Shown here: positions 8,321 through 23,043 of the stretch, one piece after another | How positions within the stretch are numbered: position 1 is the stretch's first letter | Layout of the letters: each line of letters starts with the position of its first letter | Origin: Balamuthia mandrillaris | Lineage: Eukaryota > Discosea > Longamoebia > Balamuthiidae | NCBI GenBank assembly: GCA_031835245.1 | Contig: JAVKOQ010000023.1 | Coordinates: 240,001 to 304,000, forward strand | DNA length: 64,000 nt | Direction of reading: 5' to 3' | Notes under the pieces: generated by a model | Database searches by the model: none | Seen by the model: the letters and a program-made list of their open reading frames with translations, nothing else | Told to the model about the DNA's origin: nothing | Made by a program: the position numbers and the translations under genes

Positions 8321-11068
8321 TTATTCAGAAGAAGAAGAACAAGAAGAAGAAGAAAGAGAGAGAAGCAGTTGTTCGCATTGTTGAGCGAATGGCCGATGCC
8401 CCATTCGTTGGAAGGCTTCCATCGCGGCAGTTGCGCGTCGCACTCGTTTGGCGTTGTCATCGGAAGAGGGAAGAGGAAAACGAGCTTTGGCGAGACGAAC
8501 CAGCGCTCTCTCAACTGGAAGAAAGTTTGGCGCGCTTTTATACAGTTTCCTTGTTTGGTTCCAACAAAGGTGTGCCTTTATAAAAAGAGCTATTAAACCC
8601 TTGATTGGAGACAGGCAGGGAAGAGAGAAGCAGAGAAAGGAGAAGAGGAGGAGAGACAAACCTTTTCAATCATTCCAGAAAGAGCAAAGAACATGCCTTG
8701 GGCGTACCATGCTGCACATCTTCCCAGTTTAAATATGGCACTCATCTTCCAAAATACATCCAACACAAACTCACACTTTCTCATACAATCCTCCAATTTA
8801 TCCTCTGCTCCTTCCTTCTCTTTCTGAGCGATTTCATACTCCCACAACGCGGTGCTCTCCTCGAAAGCGAGCTGAATAGGAACCATTATCCTTATTTGTT
8901 GCAGGAAGGTATCTTCCCAGAGAGAAAGAGCGCGGTCAAAGTTCTCTCGAACGGCGTCCATTTGTCCGTTGGCCAAATGCCAATAAGCCACGCGAAGCAA
9001 GTAAGCGAAATGGATGGAAGGGCTTATCGTGTGCAGTTTCTTTTCCACCATTTCTGTGTTGTAACGCTCCACTGATTGCCAGTCGCCCAGTCTTTCGGTG
9101 TTTTAAAGAGTTAGTCAAGAAAGAGTGAGAGAATGAGAGGAATGCACAAACCTAATGAGCAGCATCGTTTTCATACGAATAGCCGCTTCCTCATGAGTCT
9201 GATGCTTTCGCAGCTTGACATCTTCCAACAGCTCATCCGCCACGCGAATACCTCTCTCCAACTCTCCTTGCAAGTACAAGAAGTTGAGCAAGAAAGTTTT
9301 CGTGCTGTCACTCTCCAAGTGTTCACCCACTTCCGCCAAATCTTTTGCCATTTGTTCCAAACGTTCGATTGTATCTACGAGAGGGTTACCAGGAATGCCA
9401 GCAAAGAGGAATTGCATTCTCATCTCCAACATTGATTTCACCAAAAGCTTTTCTTTTCTCGATCGCATGATTTGGTGTTGTGCTTCCCCTTCACTTTCTT
9501 TATCGTTCTCTTTCTCTTCGAGGAGAGAGGTTGTGATATGTTGAACGAGAGAGTTGGATTTGCGTTGAAAAAGTTGCCTGAGCCAATTCCAATGATAACC
9601 AGCAAACTTTCCCCAGTTGTTGTAGAAACGGTTGACGTTGATGAGAACGAAAGAATAGGCTAAAGCTCGTTCCATAAGAATGTCGCATTGCTCAGCCAAA
9701 CATGAGAGTTGCAATGTTATTACGGTGAATATTTTGTTGTCCCACGATAGCAAGAATCCTGATCTATAGTAAAAAGGTGAGCCAAGGAAAAAAAAGAACA
9801 AAACACGAACGAAAAAATAAACAGCCGCAAGAACATACACCAAAAGTCGTTTGTAGGCTTCTAATAATTCCTTGGTGTGTGGATTGTCTTTAAATCTTCC
9901 GACAAACCGAGAGGGATACATGTGGTACAACAATACTTTCTTCAACAATTGATGAATCTCTGGAAGAATCAAGAGCGAGGAGAGGAAGAGCATTTTTAAT
10001 ACGCGGCAAAAGAGAAGAGAAAGCAAGAAAGAAAAGCAAACCATGATCCATAGCTTCGTCCGATTCAGGCATTGGCATTCCCAATATTTGAATCGCTTTT
10101 TTCGTGTAGTTAACGCTCTCCAAAAGATTGCCGACCTGTCCTTTTGCCAAGCCAATCATCCGATACCATCTGCCCAATCTCAAATTTGGATCTTTCTCCA
10201 TCACATACGTTTCAGTTCCGTTTCGACGTTCATCTTCCTCTACTTTTTCTTTGATCTTTTCTTCTTTATCTTTCCTGCTTGACTCCAATATCTGAAGAAC
10301 GCGTTCGTGAAGTTTGATAGCTTGCAGCCAACTAGAGGCAGCCTCTCTTCCAGCATAATTATTGAAAGCAAACTCTCCAGCGAGGTCGTAGTAACGAATG
10401 GCTTTCCAGTAGACCTGGGCTCTGCGCCAGTGGTAGGCTAGCAGCGGAAAGTGAGGCCCGCTGTCGGCAGAGAAACGTCGCTCGTACCAATCGGCTATGA
10501 TGGCGTGGTATTTGTATCGCTCTGAGAAGGGCAACATTCCATAAATTGTTTCTAGGTTTTTGTGTGCGAGTTAAAAATGAATAAGAACGTGCGCAGAAGA
10601 TAAAAGAGCAGAATGAAGATAGTGGAAATGAAGGAGAAGAACATTACTTTGAGCGAACGGGTTCTCGAAGAAATAAAGCAAGTCATCCCGATCCAAGGCT
10701 ACAGACAAGATGCTCATCTGTCTTAACGTCTGTAGCTCCTTCAAGAACTGTTCCTGTCCAAGATCGTCTTTTCCTGCCTTTGCCAGAATATTTTGCAACT
10801 GAGCAGCAGTAAAACGAGAGCCAATAACCGATGCCACTTTCAATATGGTTTGTTGATTGACGGAAAGCTTGTCTACTGTGCTGGTTATCACACTCTCGAT
10901 AGAGTTAGGCAGTTGACGAATAGTGGAGGGATCCACGAAACAGGTGTCACCAATGCACACCAGTTTAATTTTTGGCAGTGTCAATGCTTTTGTTTGGTAT
11001 GGTTGTTATTTGTTTTTGGACTACAAAGAAAAAGGAGAATACGGAAGGAGAGCTGAGAAACAGAAAGA

Positions 11069-11137
<69 letters not shown>

Positions 11138-11437
11138 AAAAGAAATACCTAAAGAAATGGCTATCATAGGATTGCCTTGCGACTTGGAGAAAAGGATTCC
11201 CTCCTCCGTCTCATTTAGTTCTGTTCTGTTCATCACAGTTTTGGCCAGTTCTGCAATTTGTTCGTTGCTCATTCGGTCCAACTCTATGGTCACAGTGATC
11301 TCTGGATGAGCTTCTTCCAGAAACTTGATGTTTGCAGCCAGTGTCTCCGCTTCTTCTTTGACTTCTTCCAAAGTATTTACATCCGCTTCTTCATTCTGCT
11401 TATTTTCAGCAATTTCGTAAATAAGGGAAGGAAGAAA

Positions 11438-11473
<36 letters not shown>

Positions 11474-12370
11474 CGGTTTTGTTTCCTTCGTCAAAGAAGT
11501 TTTGTCTTGAGGAGGTCTCGCCGTAAGCACCAAGAAAACGCCCTGGGCATTAGCTTTGTCAATCATTTGAGTGACGACGTTCCAACTGGCGCTGTCCAAC
11601 CAGTGACAGTTCTCCAGAACTAAGACGATGGGTCGGTCACCATTGGCACGACGAAACTCGTTGAGAGTCCATGCGAGGATCTCGTGAAGCTTGGCTCTTC
11701 GTTCCTTTGCTTCCAGTTTTTTTGATTCTGTTTTCGGTCCATTGTACAAAGCGAAAAAGAAATGAGCAAGATAAAAATAGAGAACGGCAAATTGAAACGA
11801 TGTAAGAGGATGAGAACGAACACAATGAACGAAAATGGAATGGATAACTAGATGCAAAAGAAAGAAACAAACCTTCCGTTTCGGGAAACTGAGTCACGAG
11901 CAACGGATTCAACAACGCAAGATACTTCTCAAACTCTGGATTTCTTTTAAAAAAGCTTCGGAAATGCTGATGACATGTAGCACATCTTCCATTCATGACC
12001 GGAATGGCAAATGCACTGCTTAGTATTTCCTGCCAAATGAAGTAGGGCGTGTTCTTCTCGATCTCGGGAGCCTGGCCGTCTATGTGCAGCACTCCACCCT
12101 CGTTCCAGTTTAGCAACTCTCTCACCATTGCCGTCTTTCCCATTCCTGCTTGTCCTTTGATGAAGGCCACTTTGAAGCTGCGTCCGTCTTGCATGAAGGT
12201 GTCAAAGGCGTTACGAAGAGCGTTCAATTCCTTCGTCCGGCCTATCATTTTTCTGGAGGTGTTGACGGCCTCTCGAAGAGATTTTCTGCGTCCTTCGACT
12301 GGTGTGTAGATTGGTATCGGCTGCTCTTTTCCCTATATTATTTGCAAAGTCGTATTAAAAAGTAGAGGAG

Positions 12371-12409
<39 letters not shown>

Positions 12410-12578
12410 CAACGCACCTTAACGAGGATAGGTTCTAGGGGTTGCAATAAAAAGCGACCTTCGGACTCTGTGACGATGCGATAGGTTTGTTCGTCAACGT
12501 AAATCGCGCCAGAAGTCTTTCCTCCATTCGATGCTCTGCAACATGGGCAATTTTTAGACTGGTTTTGTTCTATTATGC

Positions 12579-12622
<44 letters not shown>

Positions 12623-13007
12623 GAAGAGAGAGAAGAGAACGGAGAAGGGGACAAACAAACTTGGCAGAAGCAACCATGAGTCTGGCACTGAGATTGACCG
12701 AATCTCCAACCACACAATACTCGCACCTCTTGGCGCTGCCCACGTTGCCACAAAAAGTTCTTCCAGTGGTGATACCAATCGAGTTAGCCAAATTCAGTTC
12801 ATGCAATCGTGAGTTAATGACGAGGGCGGCATTTATAGCGCGAACGGCATCATCCTCCAACGTCATGTGAGGCAAGCCAAAGACGGCGATGAGAACCGCG
12901 CCTTTATCATCAACGATGAATTGTCGTAAAGCTCCTTTGTAATGCAATAGTACTTCCTTTTTTGTTTAACAAAACAAAAAGCCGATAGACAGAAATTACT
13001 TGTTAGT

Positions 13008-13041
<34 letters not shown>

Positions 13042-14787
13042 GAAAGAGAGAAATAGAGAAAAAGAGAGAAAGAGAAACAAACTTGAGCACTGGACAATGC
13101 ATTCTGCAATGGTTCAAAACAATCCATAGTCGTAGTGTCGACTTTATAAAACAAAAATCATTTGTAATTGTTAGTTAGATACAAAAAAAGAAAGGGCATA
13201 AATAACATACGTCCGCTTAATCCAATAAACAATACGGTGGTTTGCCGAATGTCAGCCAAATGGTGGAGACTATAACCTTCCTCTAGCCATTTTCGCAGCG
13301 GTTCAGGCACATAACCTTGCATCCAATTGGCGCCTTGTTTCAAAGTTGAGAGGGAACGTTTGATGCGGACTCGTTCTTTGTGTATTCGCAGGGATAAGGA
13401 TGACATAGACGCATCACCCACGATGGCGTTAGAGCGAAACTTTCTCTTTGGAAGCAGTTGATCGTCATGTTCTTCTTCTTTTTCTTCTTTGTCTTTTGCT
13501 TCTCTTTCCACTCTTTGCTTTGGTGTGAGTGATCTGTGTTCTTCTCCGTTATGTTGTTGTTTGCTCCGTATGAGAAAGTTGCCAGAAGGAAATCGTTTGG
13601 CAATGTAGTCTTTGCTTTCTTCTTCTTGCTCGTGTTGTGCCGCTTTCTCTGTTTCTTCTTTTTGTTGTTCATTGTTTGACTTTAGCATCGACCAAACATC
13701 GGAGGTAACGACGACAGTGGATACAGCAGCATCGTGCTCCGTTGCGGCTATTTCCAAAAGTGGCTTTCCAGCCAAAAGATATTCCCATCTTTCATTCACT
13801 CCTCCCAATTGCATCGCCACTACCTCTCCTATAATAAAGCCATATTAATAAAAAGAAGAAAGCAGAGCTGGACAAGAGCAGAAAGAATAAAGGAAAAGAA
13901 CAGCGACAGAATGGAGTAACCTGCACTGACTCCAACTTTCACCCGCAAAGTAACATTTTGCAAAACAGAGAGAATGGCTTTATCAGCGGCTAAGTCCTTG
14001 ATGAGACTGTCCTCTGCCTCCAAATTCACTTTCCACTCAAACTTGGAAGCAACCACAGCAAAGCGAGCGGCCAAGCGAACAGTTGCTTCCAGCGCTTCTC
14101 TCCCGTTATTGTACGCGTCTCCTTCTGCTGAGGTGGGGGAGTCATCGTTGCACTTCGCTGCTTCTTCTTCTTCTTCTTCTTCTTCTTCGTGTTGAGAACT
14201 CCAAACTATAAGCAAAGCATCACCCGCAAACTGGAAATAGAAGTCTCAAGCATTAGAATAGAAGCACAAGCACAGACAAGAAGCAGGAAGCAAGAACCTT
14301 TATAACATCGCCCCCATATTGTTCCACCAGGTTGAGCAGCTCCGTGAAAAACCGTTTCAACACCAAGTGCATTATCTCCCCTCCTTTCTGCAACAACAAT
14401 AACAACAAAACATATAAATAAAAACACACACAAGAAAAAAGACGAAAGAGAGGAAAAAAACAACGGTACCGCAGCACTGGAGCGACAAAGCGCCTCCGTC
14501 AAAGGGGTGAAGCCGCTAATGTCCACAAAGACAACCGCCCCTGGGAAGGAGAAGCACCGCGGACCCTCCCCCTCCGCTTTCTTCCTTCTTTCGTTCTCGT
14601 GCTTTTTCTCCATCAGCCGGTGAGGGAGGCACCGCTTCACCATCCAGGGCACGTAGGGCGAGAGCATCTCCTCGGGGGTCTTCTTGTTGCCATCGAAGGA
14701 GCCCCGACCTATGTTCTTGTGCAACGTCTCCCGTTCCTGCGTCTTCACCTTCTCCTCCCGTTTGTTCTTCATCAACATTTGCTCCAT
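8321..14787 (-). CDS. Soluble adenylyl/guanylyl cyclase of ADCY10/SgcA type (two cyclase domains, AAA-type ATPase, helical repeats)
   Basis: A large gene of at least 15 exons. Exon 1 starts at 14787 (MEQMLMKN) and holds FPGAVVFVDISGFTPLTEAL, with the first metal-binding Asp. Exons 2 and 3 (14387-14298, 14230-13921) give the second metal site, YGGDVIK joined to FAGDALLIVW. Near 12.66-12.95 kb is the second cyclase domain (AVFGLPHMTLEDDAVRAINA, SIGITTGRTFCGNVGS, EYCVVGDSVNLSARLM), which has the GxxxCGxVG...N(L)AAR layout of ADCY10 C2. Near 12.25 kb is a P-loop (FIKGQAGMGKTAMV) after IGRTKELNALRNAF, and near 11.6 kb the Walker B-like IVLVLENCHWLDSASW. The rest, down to PFAQQCEQLLL, is helical and TPR-like, as in ADCY10 and Dictyostelium SgcA. 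The product would make cAMP or cGMP in the cytosol; which one cannot be told by eye. Several introns carry (CT)n on the sense strand. Confidence 0.85.
11071..11133 (-). repeat. (GA)n / sense-strand (CT)n intronic microsatellite
   Basis: An interrupted GA run on the plus strand within an intron of the minus-strand cyclase gene, so it reads as pyrimidines in the pre-mRNA. Similar runs lie at about 11443-11471, 12372-12407, 12585-12615 and 13010-13075 in other introns of the same gene. Confidence 0.9.
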
Positions 14788-15148
14788 ACCTTGGTTTTTT
14801 TTTTTTTTTGTTGAGGAAATGGTGCACCAAGATAAAGATAGAAGCACAAGGGGGAAAAAAAATATTGAAGGGACGTTAACAATAAGGAGTAGAGTAGTAG
14901 TACTACTACAGCAGCACACAACTCCTCTTTGTGTAATAAAACAAGTCTCGGTACAACCTGCACACAAAGAAAAATTATCTATGGGTGCCTCTCCACTTCT
15001 TTCTTTCTTTCTAGTTTTTTTGTCGTTTTTTCAAAGTTAATAAATATCCCTATTGGTTAAAAATTCTCCGGAATTGCCCCGAAATCAATCGTATTGGTTG
15101 AAAATGGAGATCAAATAAGATCTTTAAGTGTCCCACGGAACGCTGCGA
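14788..15148. other. Promoter region of the cyclase gene; no gene seen
   Basis: Holds a T-run at about 14797-14810 next to the cyclase start, a short CTA/GTA-rich patch near 14890-14910, and AT-rich sequence from about 15040. No coding exon is supported. Confidence 0.4.
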
Positions 15149-15550
15149 TTAGCTGGCAGAAGAGGAAGTGGCATCCAATTTGTACAGCGTCTGCTCGATT
15201 TCGGTCTTTTGCTTGGCGGGCAGTCGGCTGTGCACAAAGGTCATCCACTTGGAGTCGATGTTGGTGACGTCGGAGACCAAATAGACGATCACGTCGTCCG
15301 CGCCGTTGGTCAGGTCCTTGGTCTTCCACCAATCGCTCAACGCCCCACCCACGCCCAACCCAACAGAAGGAGAGGAAGAGGAAGAGGAAGACGACGAAGA
15401 AAGAGCATGTTGGATGTTGTCGAGCAGTTGAGCAAAGGCTTCCCCTCCTTGTTGCGTCCTGTTGGCGCGTATATACTCGGCAACGTTAGGATGCATCCCA
15501 CACACTTTGTGCGTATACTCTGGTTTGTCCAGCAGTTGCCGGTAACTCAT
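15149..15550 (-). CDS. Small single-exon protein of unknown function (133 aa)
   Basis: A complete frame from MSYRQLLDKPEYTHKV to the stop at 15149. GC content is high compared with the AT-rich flanks on both sides, which supports coding. There are two probable folded parts: VCGMHPNVAEYIRANR to AQLLDNIQHAL, and DDVIVYLVSDVTNIDSKWMTFV to KTEIEQTLYKL. They are separated by a Ser-rich linker. There is no signal peptide or membrane segment. I do not recognise the family. Position between the cyclase and PDX1 genes, all on the same strand, gives no functional hint. Confidence 0.55.
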   Translation of the reverse strand: MSYRQLLDKPEYTHKVCGMHPNVAEYIRANRTQQGGEAFAQLLDNIQHALSSSSSSSSSSPSVGLGVGGALSDWWKTKDLTNGADDVIVYLVSDVTNIDSKWMTFVHSRLPAKQKTEIEQTLYKLDATSSSAS

Positions 15551-15740
15551 TCTTCCTCTTTTTTCTTTTTTGCTGTTTTTTATTTATCTTTTTTTTTTTT
15601 TGCGTTACGCGTTGCATTCTTGGCATACTTTACATACTTTTCTTTGTTTAGGCATCAAAAATTTGAAAAATGTTAAATATGTAAATGTTAATTAAATAAG
15701 TGCTAAAGTGGAAGGAACCAGGGCAAGTGGCGTCCAAACT

Positions 15741-17168
15741 TCAGTTGGCCTTTTCCTGCGATGGCCCGCTCTCACGGGTGGCAAAGGGGACCTGGATCTG
15801 GTCACAGTTGATGCCGACCATGGCCTCTCCCAAGTCCTCCGACACCTCCGCCAAGATTGCTGGGTTCTTGTAGTGAGTGACCGCTTGCACGATGGCCTTT
15901 GCTCTCTTCTCTGGATTTGCACTCTTGAAAATCCCTGTTGCGTTTTATGTTTAGGAAGAGAAGCATAGAAGCAAGAGGAAGGAGGAAGCGGATTAAAAAA
16001 ACCAACCAGAACCAACAAAGACGCCATCCATGCCGAGTTGCATCATCATGGCGGCGTCCGCGGGAGTGGCGATGCCACCGGCAGCAAAGTTGACGACGGG
16101 GAGGCGGCCGAGCTCTGCTGTCTCCTTGATGAGCTCGTAGGGCGCACCGATCTCCTTGGCGTAGGAGTAGAGCTCAGAGGGGTCCAGTGAGGCCAACCCT
16201 TTGATCTCTCTGTTGATGGTTCTCGCATGTTCTTTGTTTGGTGAAAAGAAACATGAAGAATGAGGATGTTTGAAAGGTAGACTATAGGAGAGAATGGTAA
16301 CAGAAAAGAGAGAGGTGATGCAAAAGATGCAAGGAGAGATACATACTGACAGCATGAACGACGTCACCAGTGCCAGCCTCGCCTTTGGTGCGAATCATGG
16401 CTGCGCCCTCGCTGATTCGCCGGAGAGCCTCACCGAGGTTGCGAGCGCCACAGACAAAGGGAATATTAAAGTCATGCTTGTGGATGTGGTGGCGGTCATC
16501 GGCGGGAGTGAGCACCTCCGACTCGTCGATGTAGTCCACCTCCAGCGCCTCCAGGATTTGAGCCTCCACAAAGTGTCCGATACGTACTTTGGCCATCACT
16601 TCATGTTGTTGCGGCAGAGGAGAGAAGCGATCAATGAAAGTGAAAATAAGCGATGAAAGAGGAACGATCCAAGTGGAAGCAAAGGTGAACAAAACACAAA
16701 CCTGGAATGGAGACAGCCTTCATGATGGATTTGATCATGGCGGGGTCGCTCATGCGGGCCACACCACCAGCCTTGCGAATGTCAGCGGGCACCCTCTCCA
16801 AAGCCATGACGGCCACAGCGCCTGCCTCCTCCGCAATCCTCGCTTGTTCCGGGTTTACCACATCCTTTTTTCATAAACAAACGCATGGAGGGGAGAGTGA
16901 GAAAGACGATGGACACAATGCGCGATGGAAAGAACAATCGCACGAACCATGATGACTCCACCTTTGAGCATCTGTGCCAGCCCCGCCTTGACTTTGAAGG
17001 TGGCTCGGGTGGCAGCTGATCAACACACAACAAGCAAGAAGGAAAAACCCAATCCATCGACGTTTGTTCAGTGGGAAAACAGCGCAAAAAGAAAAAAACA
17101 GAGCGACATGGGAGGCAATACGCACCATTTTGAGTGTGTCCGTTCGAAGCAGTAGTAGTGGAAGCCAT
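15741..17168 (-). CDS. PDX1: Pyridoxal 5'-phosphate synthase lyase subunit (PDX1/SNZ/PdxS)
   Basis: Exons run from [14 protein letters not shown] (17168) to SQEKAN (stop at 15741). Conserved PdxS segments in order: [119 protein letters not shown]; and [20 protein letters not shown] then GVFVGSG. The lysines that form covalent intermediates in this family fall in these blocks ([11 protein letters not shown] is one). The enzyme makes PLP from a pentose phosphate, a triose phosphate and ammonia; the ammonia comes from the PDX2 subunit encoded at 26.0-27.1 kb. At least five short introns are present. The protein length is normal for the family, and no key block is missing. Confidence 0.95.
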
Positions 17169-17639
17169 GTTTGTTGAGCTTTCTGTCTTTCTTCACTCTC
17201 TAGGACAATGCAAACCCTGGTTTCTTTCTATGGTTTGTTTACCACCAAAAAAAAAAAAAAAAAAAGTAGCAGCGAAGACGCCAAACAAATAAAAAAAGAG
17301 CCGATGATGACGATGATGGTGTCTTCTTGTCAGCTTTCTCTCTCTCTCTCTCCCATTCTTTGCGCACGCTTTCGCTGCCTGTGGCGTCAGCCCGCCTTAC
17401 GCACGCTATCCTTAAAATTTAGGTGGAATGACATCATCATCGCTTCGTGCCTAGTGACGTAATGCTGCATTTTGACCTTCCCGCGTTCGACTCCCACTCT
17501 TTACAACATTATTTCAGTTTCGGTGATGACATCACCTCCCTTTTGACATCGGTTCGACTCCCGCTATGAACGATTTTCCACACAAGCATTAAAAAATAAA
17601 ATAAGAGAAAAAAAGAAAAGAAAAGGATCGCAAAGCAAA
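17169..17639. promoter_or_regulatory. Shared head-to-head promoter region of PDX1 and the CHY/RING gene
   Basis: A 471-base gap between divergent start codons. It contains an A-run (17250-17265), a short CT run (about 17335-17352), and octamers of bZIP/CRE type: TGACATCA at 17429-17436, TGACGTAA at 17455-17462 and TGACATCA at 17527-17534. A bidirectional promoter is inferred from layout; the binding factor is unknown. Confidence 0.5.
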
Positions 17640-19830
<2,191 letters not shown>

Positions 19831-20172
19831 ATCAAAAACTCCAAAAAAAAAATCGGAATAATAATTTTATGATCGGATCAATACTTTGAATTTTGATTGG
19901 CCAGGTCGCACTCAATTTAAAAATGATATCCAAATATAGTCTCCATGCACCAAATATAGTGTGCACCTACTCGTATAACAAGATCAAGTCGCCAAAGGCT
20001 GGTAGACTCCCGTTTCTTTTTTTTATTTTACGAGGATCCTGTGTTTCTACGGTACCCTAGGGTGAACACCCGAGCCTGGGGCTAAACTTTTTTTTGCATA
20101 AAGCGCTCCTTCTTCTTCTTCTTCTCATTATCGTTCTTTCGCACACTAAACCTCACATACTATAACACAAGC
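19831..20172. other. Intergenic region between the RCHY1-like and kinase genes
   Basis: AT-rich to about 20030, with two close copies of CCAAATATAG (about 19930 and 19951), then a TTC run at 20108-20124 before the kinase start. No gene is supported. Confidence 0.4.
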
Positions 20173-21434
20173 ATGAAAGACGAGGCTTCTCCGGTGGAAG
20201 TAATGGCGCGAGCTCGGTGTCGTCTCAAGGCCCAAAAGAGCGCCTCTCACCTTCCCTCCAAGAAGGAAAAGGATCTCTGCTGGAAGGAAGTGACCGGATT
20301 CGACCCCAAAGAGGAGGATGAGGAACAGGACCAGTCCGGAGACCAAACGCTTCTTGTCCCGACCCTGGCGGGAGCTTCCTTCACCCCCAATGACATCAAG
20401 CTCCGGAGGCTCTTGGGAGAGGGCAGCGGAGGTTCCGTTTACCTTGGAATGAGCCGCCACATGAACCAACATATCAAACTCGCCATCAAAGTCGTGCGCA
20501 AAGCTTGTGCTTCCGACCAAAACGAAAACGAAAAATACTCTGCTCATGAAAATTCTTTCATTCCTCAACCAAAAGTCCTCGCGTTGCGAAGGGAACACGC
20601 TGCTTTGATGCTTCTACCTCCGCACCCACATATCATCCCGCTCTATTCGGGGCTGCTTGAGAGCGAGGACTGCATCTGCTACGTCATGAAATACGCGGCC
20701 AACGGGGATTTGTTTGAGTACATTCGGCGGCTGGGTCGGCTACCGGAGTCGGAGGCTTGGAGGATCTTCCGCCAAGTGCTGGCAGCGGTTTCGCACGTGC
20801 ATGCACATGGACTATGTCACAGAGACCTAAAACCTGAAAATGTACTTTTTTCATTTTTACTGTCTCTCGTTTTTCCGTTAGTTGGCTTTGCTGTGGCCCC
20901 TTCATTCTCCGAACGTTTGTGTTATCTGTCTTCTCACAACTTCGAAAACAGATCTTTTTGGACGAAAACATGAACGTTCTCTTGGCAGACTTTGGGCTTT
21001 GCGCGCGGTGGACATCCTACACGCCTGTGGCGGACTGCGTGGGTTCCCTGGACTATGCCGCTCCGGAGGTGCTCTCCGGGAGTAGCTTTGTCGGTCCCGA
21101 GGTGGATATGTGGTCCTTGGGTGCCCTGCTCTACATGATGCTGCGAGGAAGGACGCCGTTTCATGCCCTCTCTTCGGCGGATATCTATGAGAACATAATG
21201 CGAGGAGAGTACAACACGGCCGACCTCTCGGACAACGCTGCCAACCTGCTGTCCAGGTTGTTGTCGCCTGACTCACTGAGGAGGGCCACCATGTACGAGA
21301 CGCTGAACCATCCCTGGATCAAAGAGCAGCCCCATCGGACGCGGATCAGCTCTGCTCCCAGTTTGGGAAGTGACACTTCTGCATTGCTGTTGGGCGGAGC
21401 GGGCGAAGATGAGAAGAAGGCGATGACCCCTTGA
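20173..21434 (+). CDS. Serine/threonine protein kinase (CAMK-like)
   Basis: Two exons, 20173-20841 and 20952-21434, for about 383 residues. A polar N-terminal region of about 75 residues precedes the catalytic domain. Kinase landmarks: glycine loop GEGSGGSVYLG; AIK lysine in LAIKVVRK; catalytic loop HRDLKPEN; DFG as LADFGLCA; APE-type motif as YAAPEVLSG; then DMWSLGALLYMMLRGRTPFH and HPWIKEQP. The intron lies just after HRDLKPEN. A loop insertion between the AIK lysine and the C-helix (about residues 115-135) is unusual. All catalytic residues are present, so the enzyme should be active. The HPW ending and the DMWSLG...LL..LRGRTPF pattern place it near CAMK/SNF1-like kinases; substrates are unknown. 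A short Ser-rich C-terminal tail may be regulatory. Confidence 0.88.
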
Positions 21435-21693
21435 AGCAGAGAAAGGGGATGGTTTTTGTTTTTCACAAACATATTTATTTATTGTTTAACACAACAAAGG
21501 CAGTAAACTTAAAAATCCAGGAGAGCATTACATGTTATGTGGAAATGAGAAAAAGCATAAATTGTCCTGAAATTTTCTCTAATGAGACCCGCCGCATCTT
21601 TGCGACCCAAGCCGGACAAAAGAGTTAGACAAAACTAGCTCAACCTATTCCAAAAATTTAAGGTGCTTCCTTAAACAAATCCAAACTGCACAG

Positions 21694-22725
21694 ATGGAAG
21701 AAGCCGAAAGGGTGACCGTCCCCGCCGAGGCCTTGGTGGCCTCCTCCTCCTCTTCCTCCTCTTCCTCCTCTTCCTCCTCTTCCTCCCCCTCCGGAGCTTT
21801 AGCCTGGATCACGTTGATCGTCTTCCTCTGCTCTCTCGTGCCGGTGATTTTCCCGTTTACCATCCGATTACCGAACAACAAGAGCTTCTTTCGCTTTCTG
21901 CCCTCCTTTCTCACCTCCGGGAAGAAGCTCCTCACGGTGGACTTTGCGATCGGCCCGCTGCTCGCCGTGTTGCTCCTGTTGTGCTGCACTGCGCTCTCCC
22001 CGAAGGAGATCTACGAGGCGATCAAAGGCAAGGACAATGTGGAGCCCTATTCCATTGTGATCTTGTTCTTCTCTCTCTCTTACCTCAGCATCTCCATTGA
22101 TGGTTTGTTGCCTTCGTTCTTTCTTTCTCTTCTTCTCTCATTTTCTCATTCTATGCTTCTCTGCTTCTTTTGGTTGTTCTCTTCATCGTTCTCATGATCG
22201 TTCTCTTCGCTTCGCTTCTCTTCTCTTCTCTTCTCTTCTCTTCTCTTCTCTTCTCTTCTCTTCTCTTCTCTTCTCTTCTCTTCTCTTCTCTTCTCTTCTC
22301 TTCTCTTCTCTTCTCTTCTCTTCTCTTCTCTTCTCTTCTCTTCTCTTCTCTTCTCTTCTCTTCTCTTCTCTTCTCTTCTCTTCTCTTCTCTTCTCTTCTC
22401 TTCTCTTCTCTTCTCTTCTCTTCTCTTCTCTTCTCTTCTCTTCTCTTCTCTTCTCTTCTCTTCTCTTCTCTTCTCTTCTCTTCTCTTCTCTTCATCGATG
22501 CAGTGACGGGCATTTTGGCTTTCTTTGCCATGAGGAGCAGTCAATATGCGCAGGGCTCCGGACCAAAGCTCTTCTTTGTCTTTTTCGCCCTCAGCAGCTT
22601 TCTTACTGTTGTGACGAGCAACGACATTGTCATTCTCACCCTCACGCCTTTGGTCACCTATCTTTGTGCCTTTGTTGGGATTGACCCATTCCCTATTCTT
22701 CTCAGGTAAGATGGAAAGAGAGCGC

Positions 22726-22774
<49 letters not shown>

Positions 22775-22988
22775 AAGCATAGGGACACCGACAAAACAAC
22801 AGAGAGTAGTAGGACAATAATGTTGTATTAACGTTGCTTCTTCTTCGTTACAATAGCGAGTTTTTTGCCGCCAACATATGGTCTAGCATGCTCTACATTG
22901 GCAATCCTACCAACATTATCGTAGCGCAGGCCTTTGACATTTCTTTTATTGGCTTTTCTGCTTGGCTGACTCTACCATCTATCACCGC

Positions 22989-23043
<55 letters not shown>

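Noticed and set aside
22146-22817. Long REEKR-repeat and LLFSS-repeat open frames
   Set aside because: Produced by the pentanucleotide array within an intron of the ArsB-like gene; the flanking exons are in other frames.
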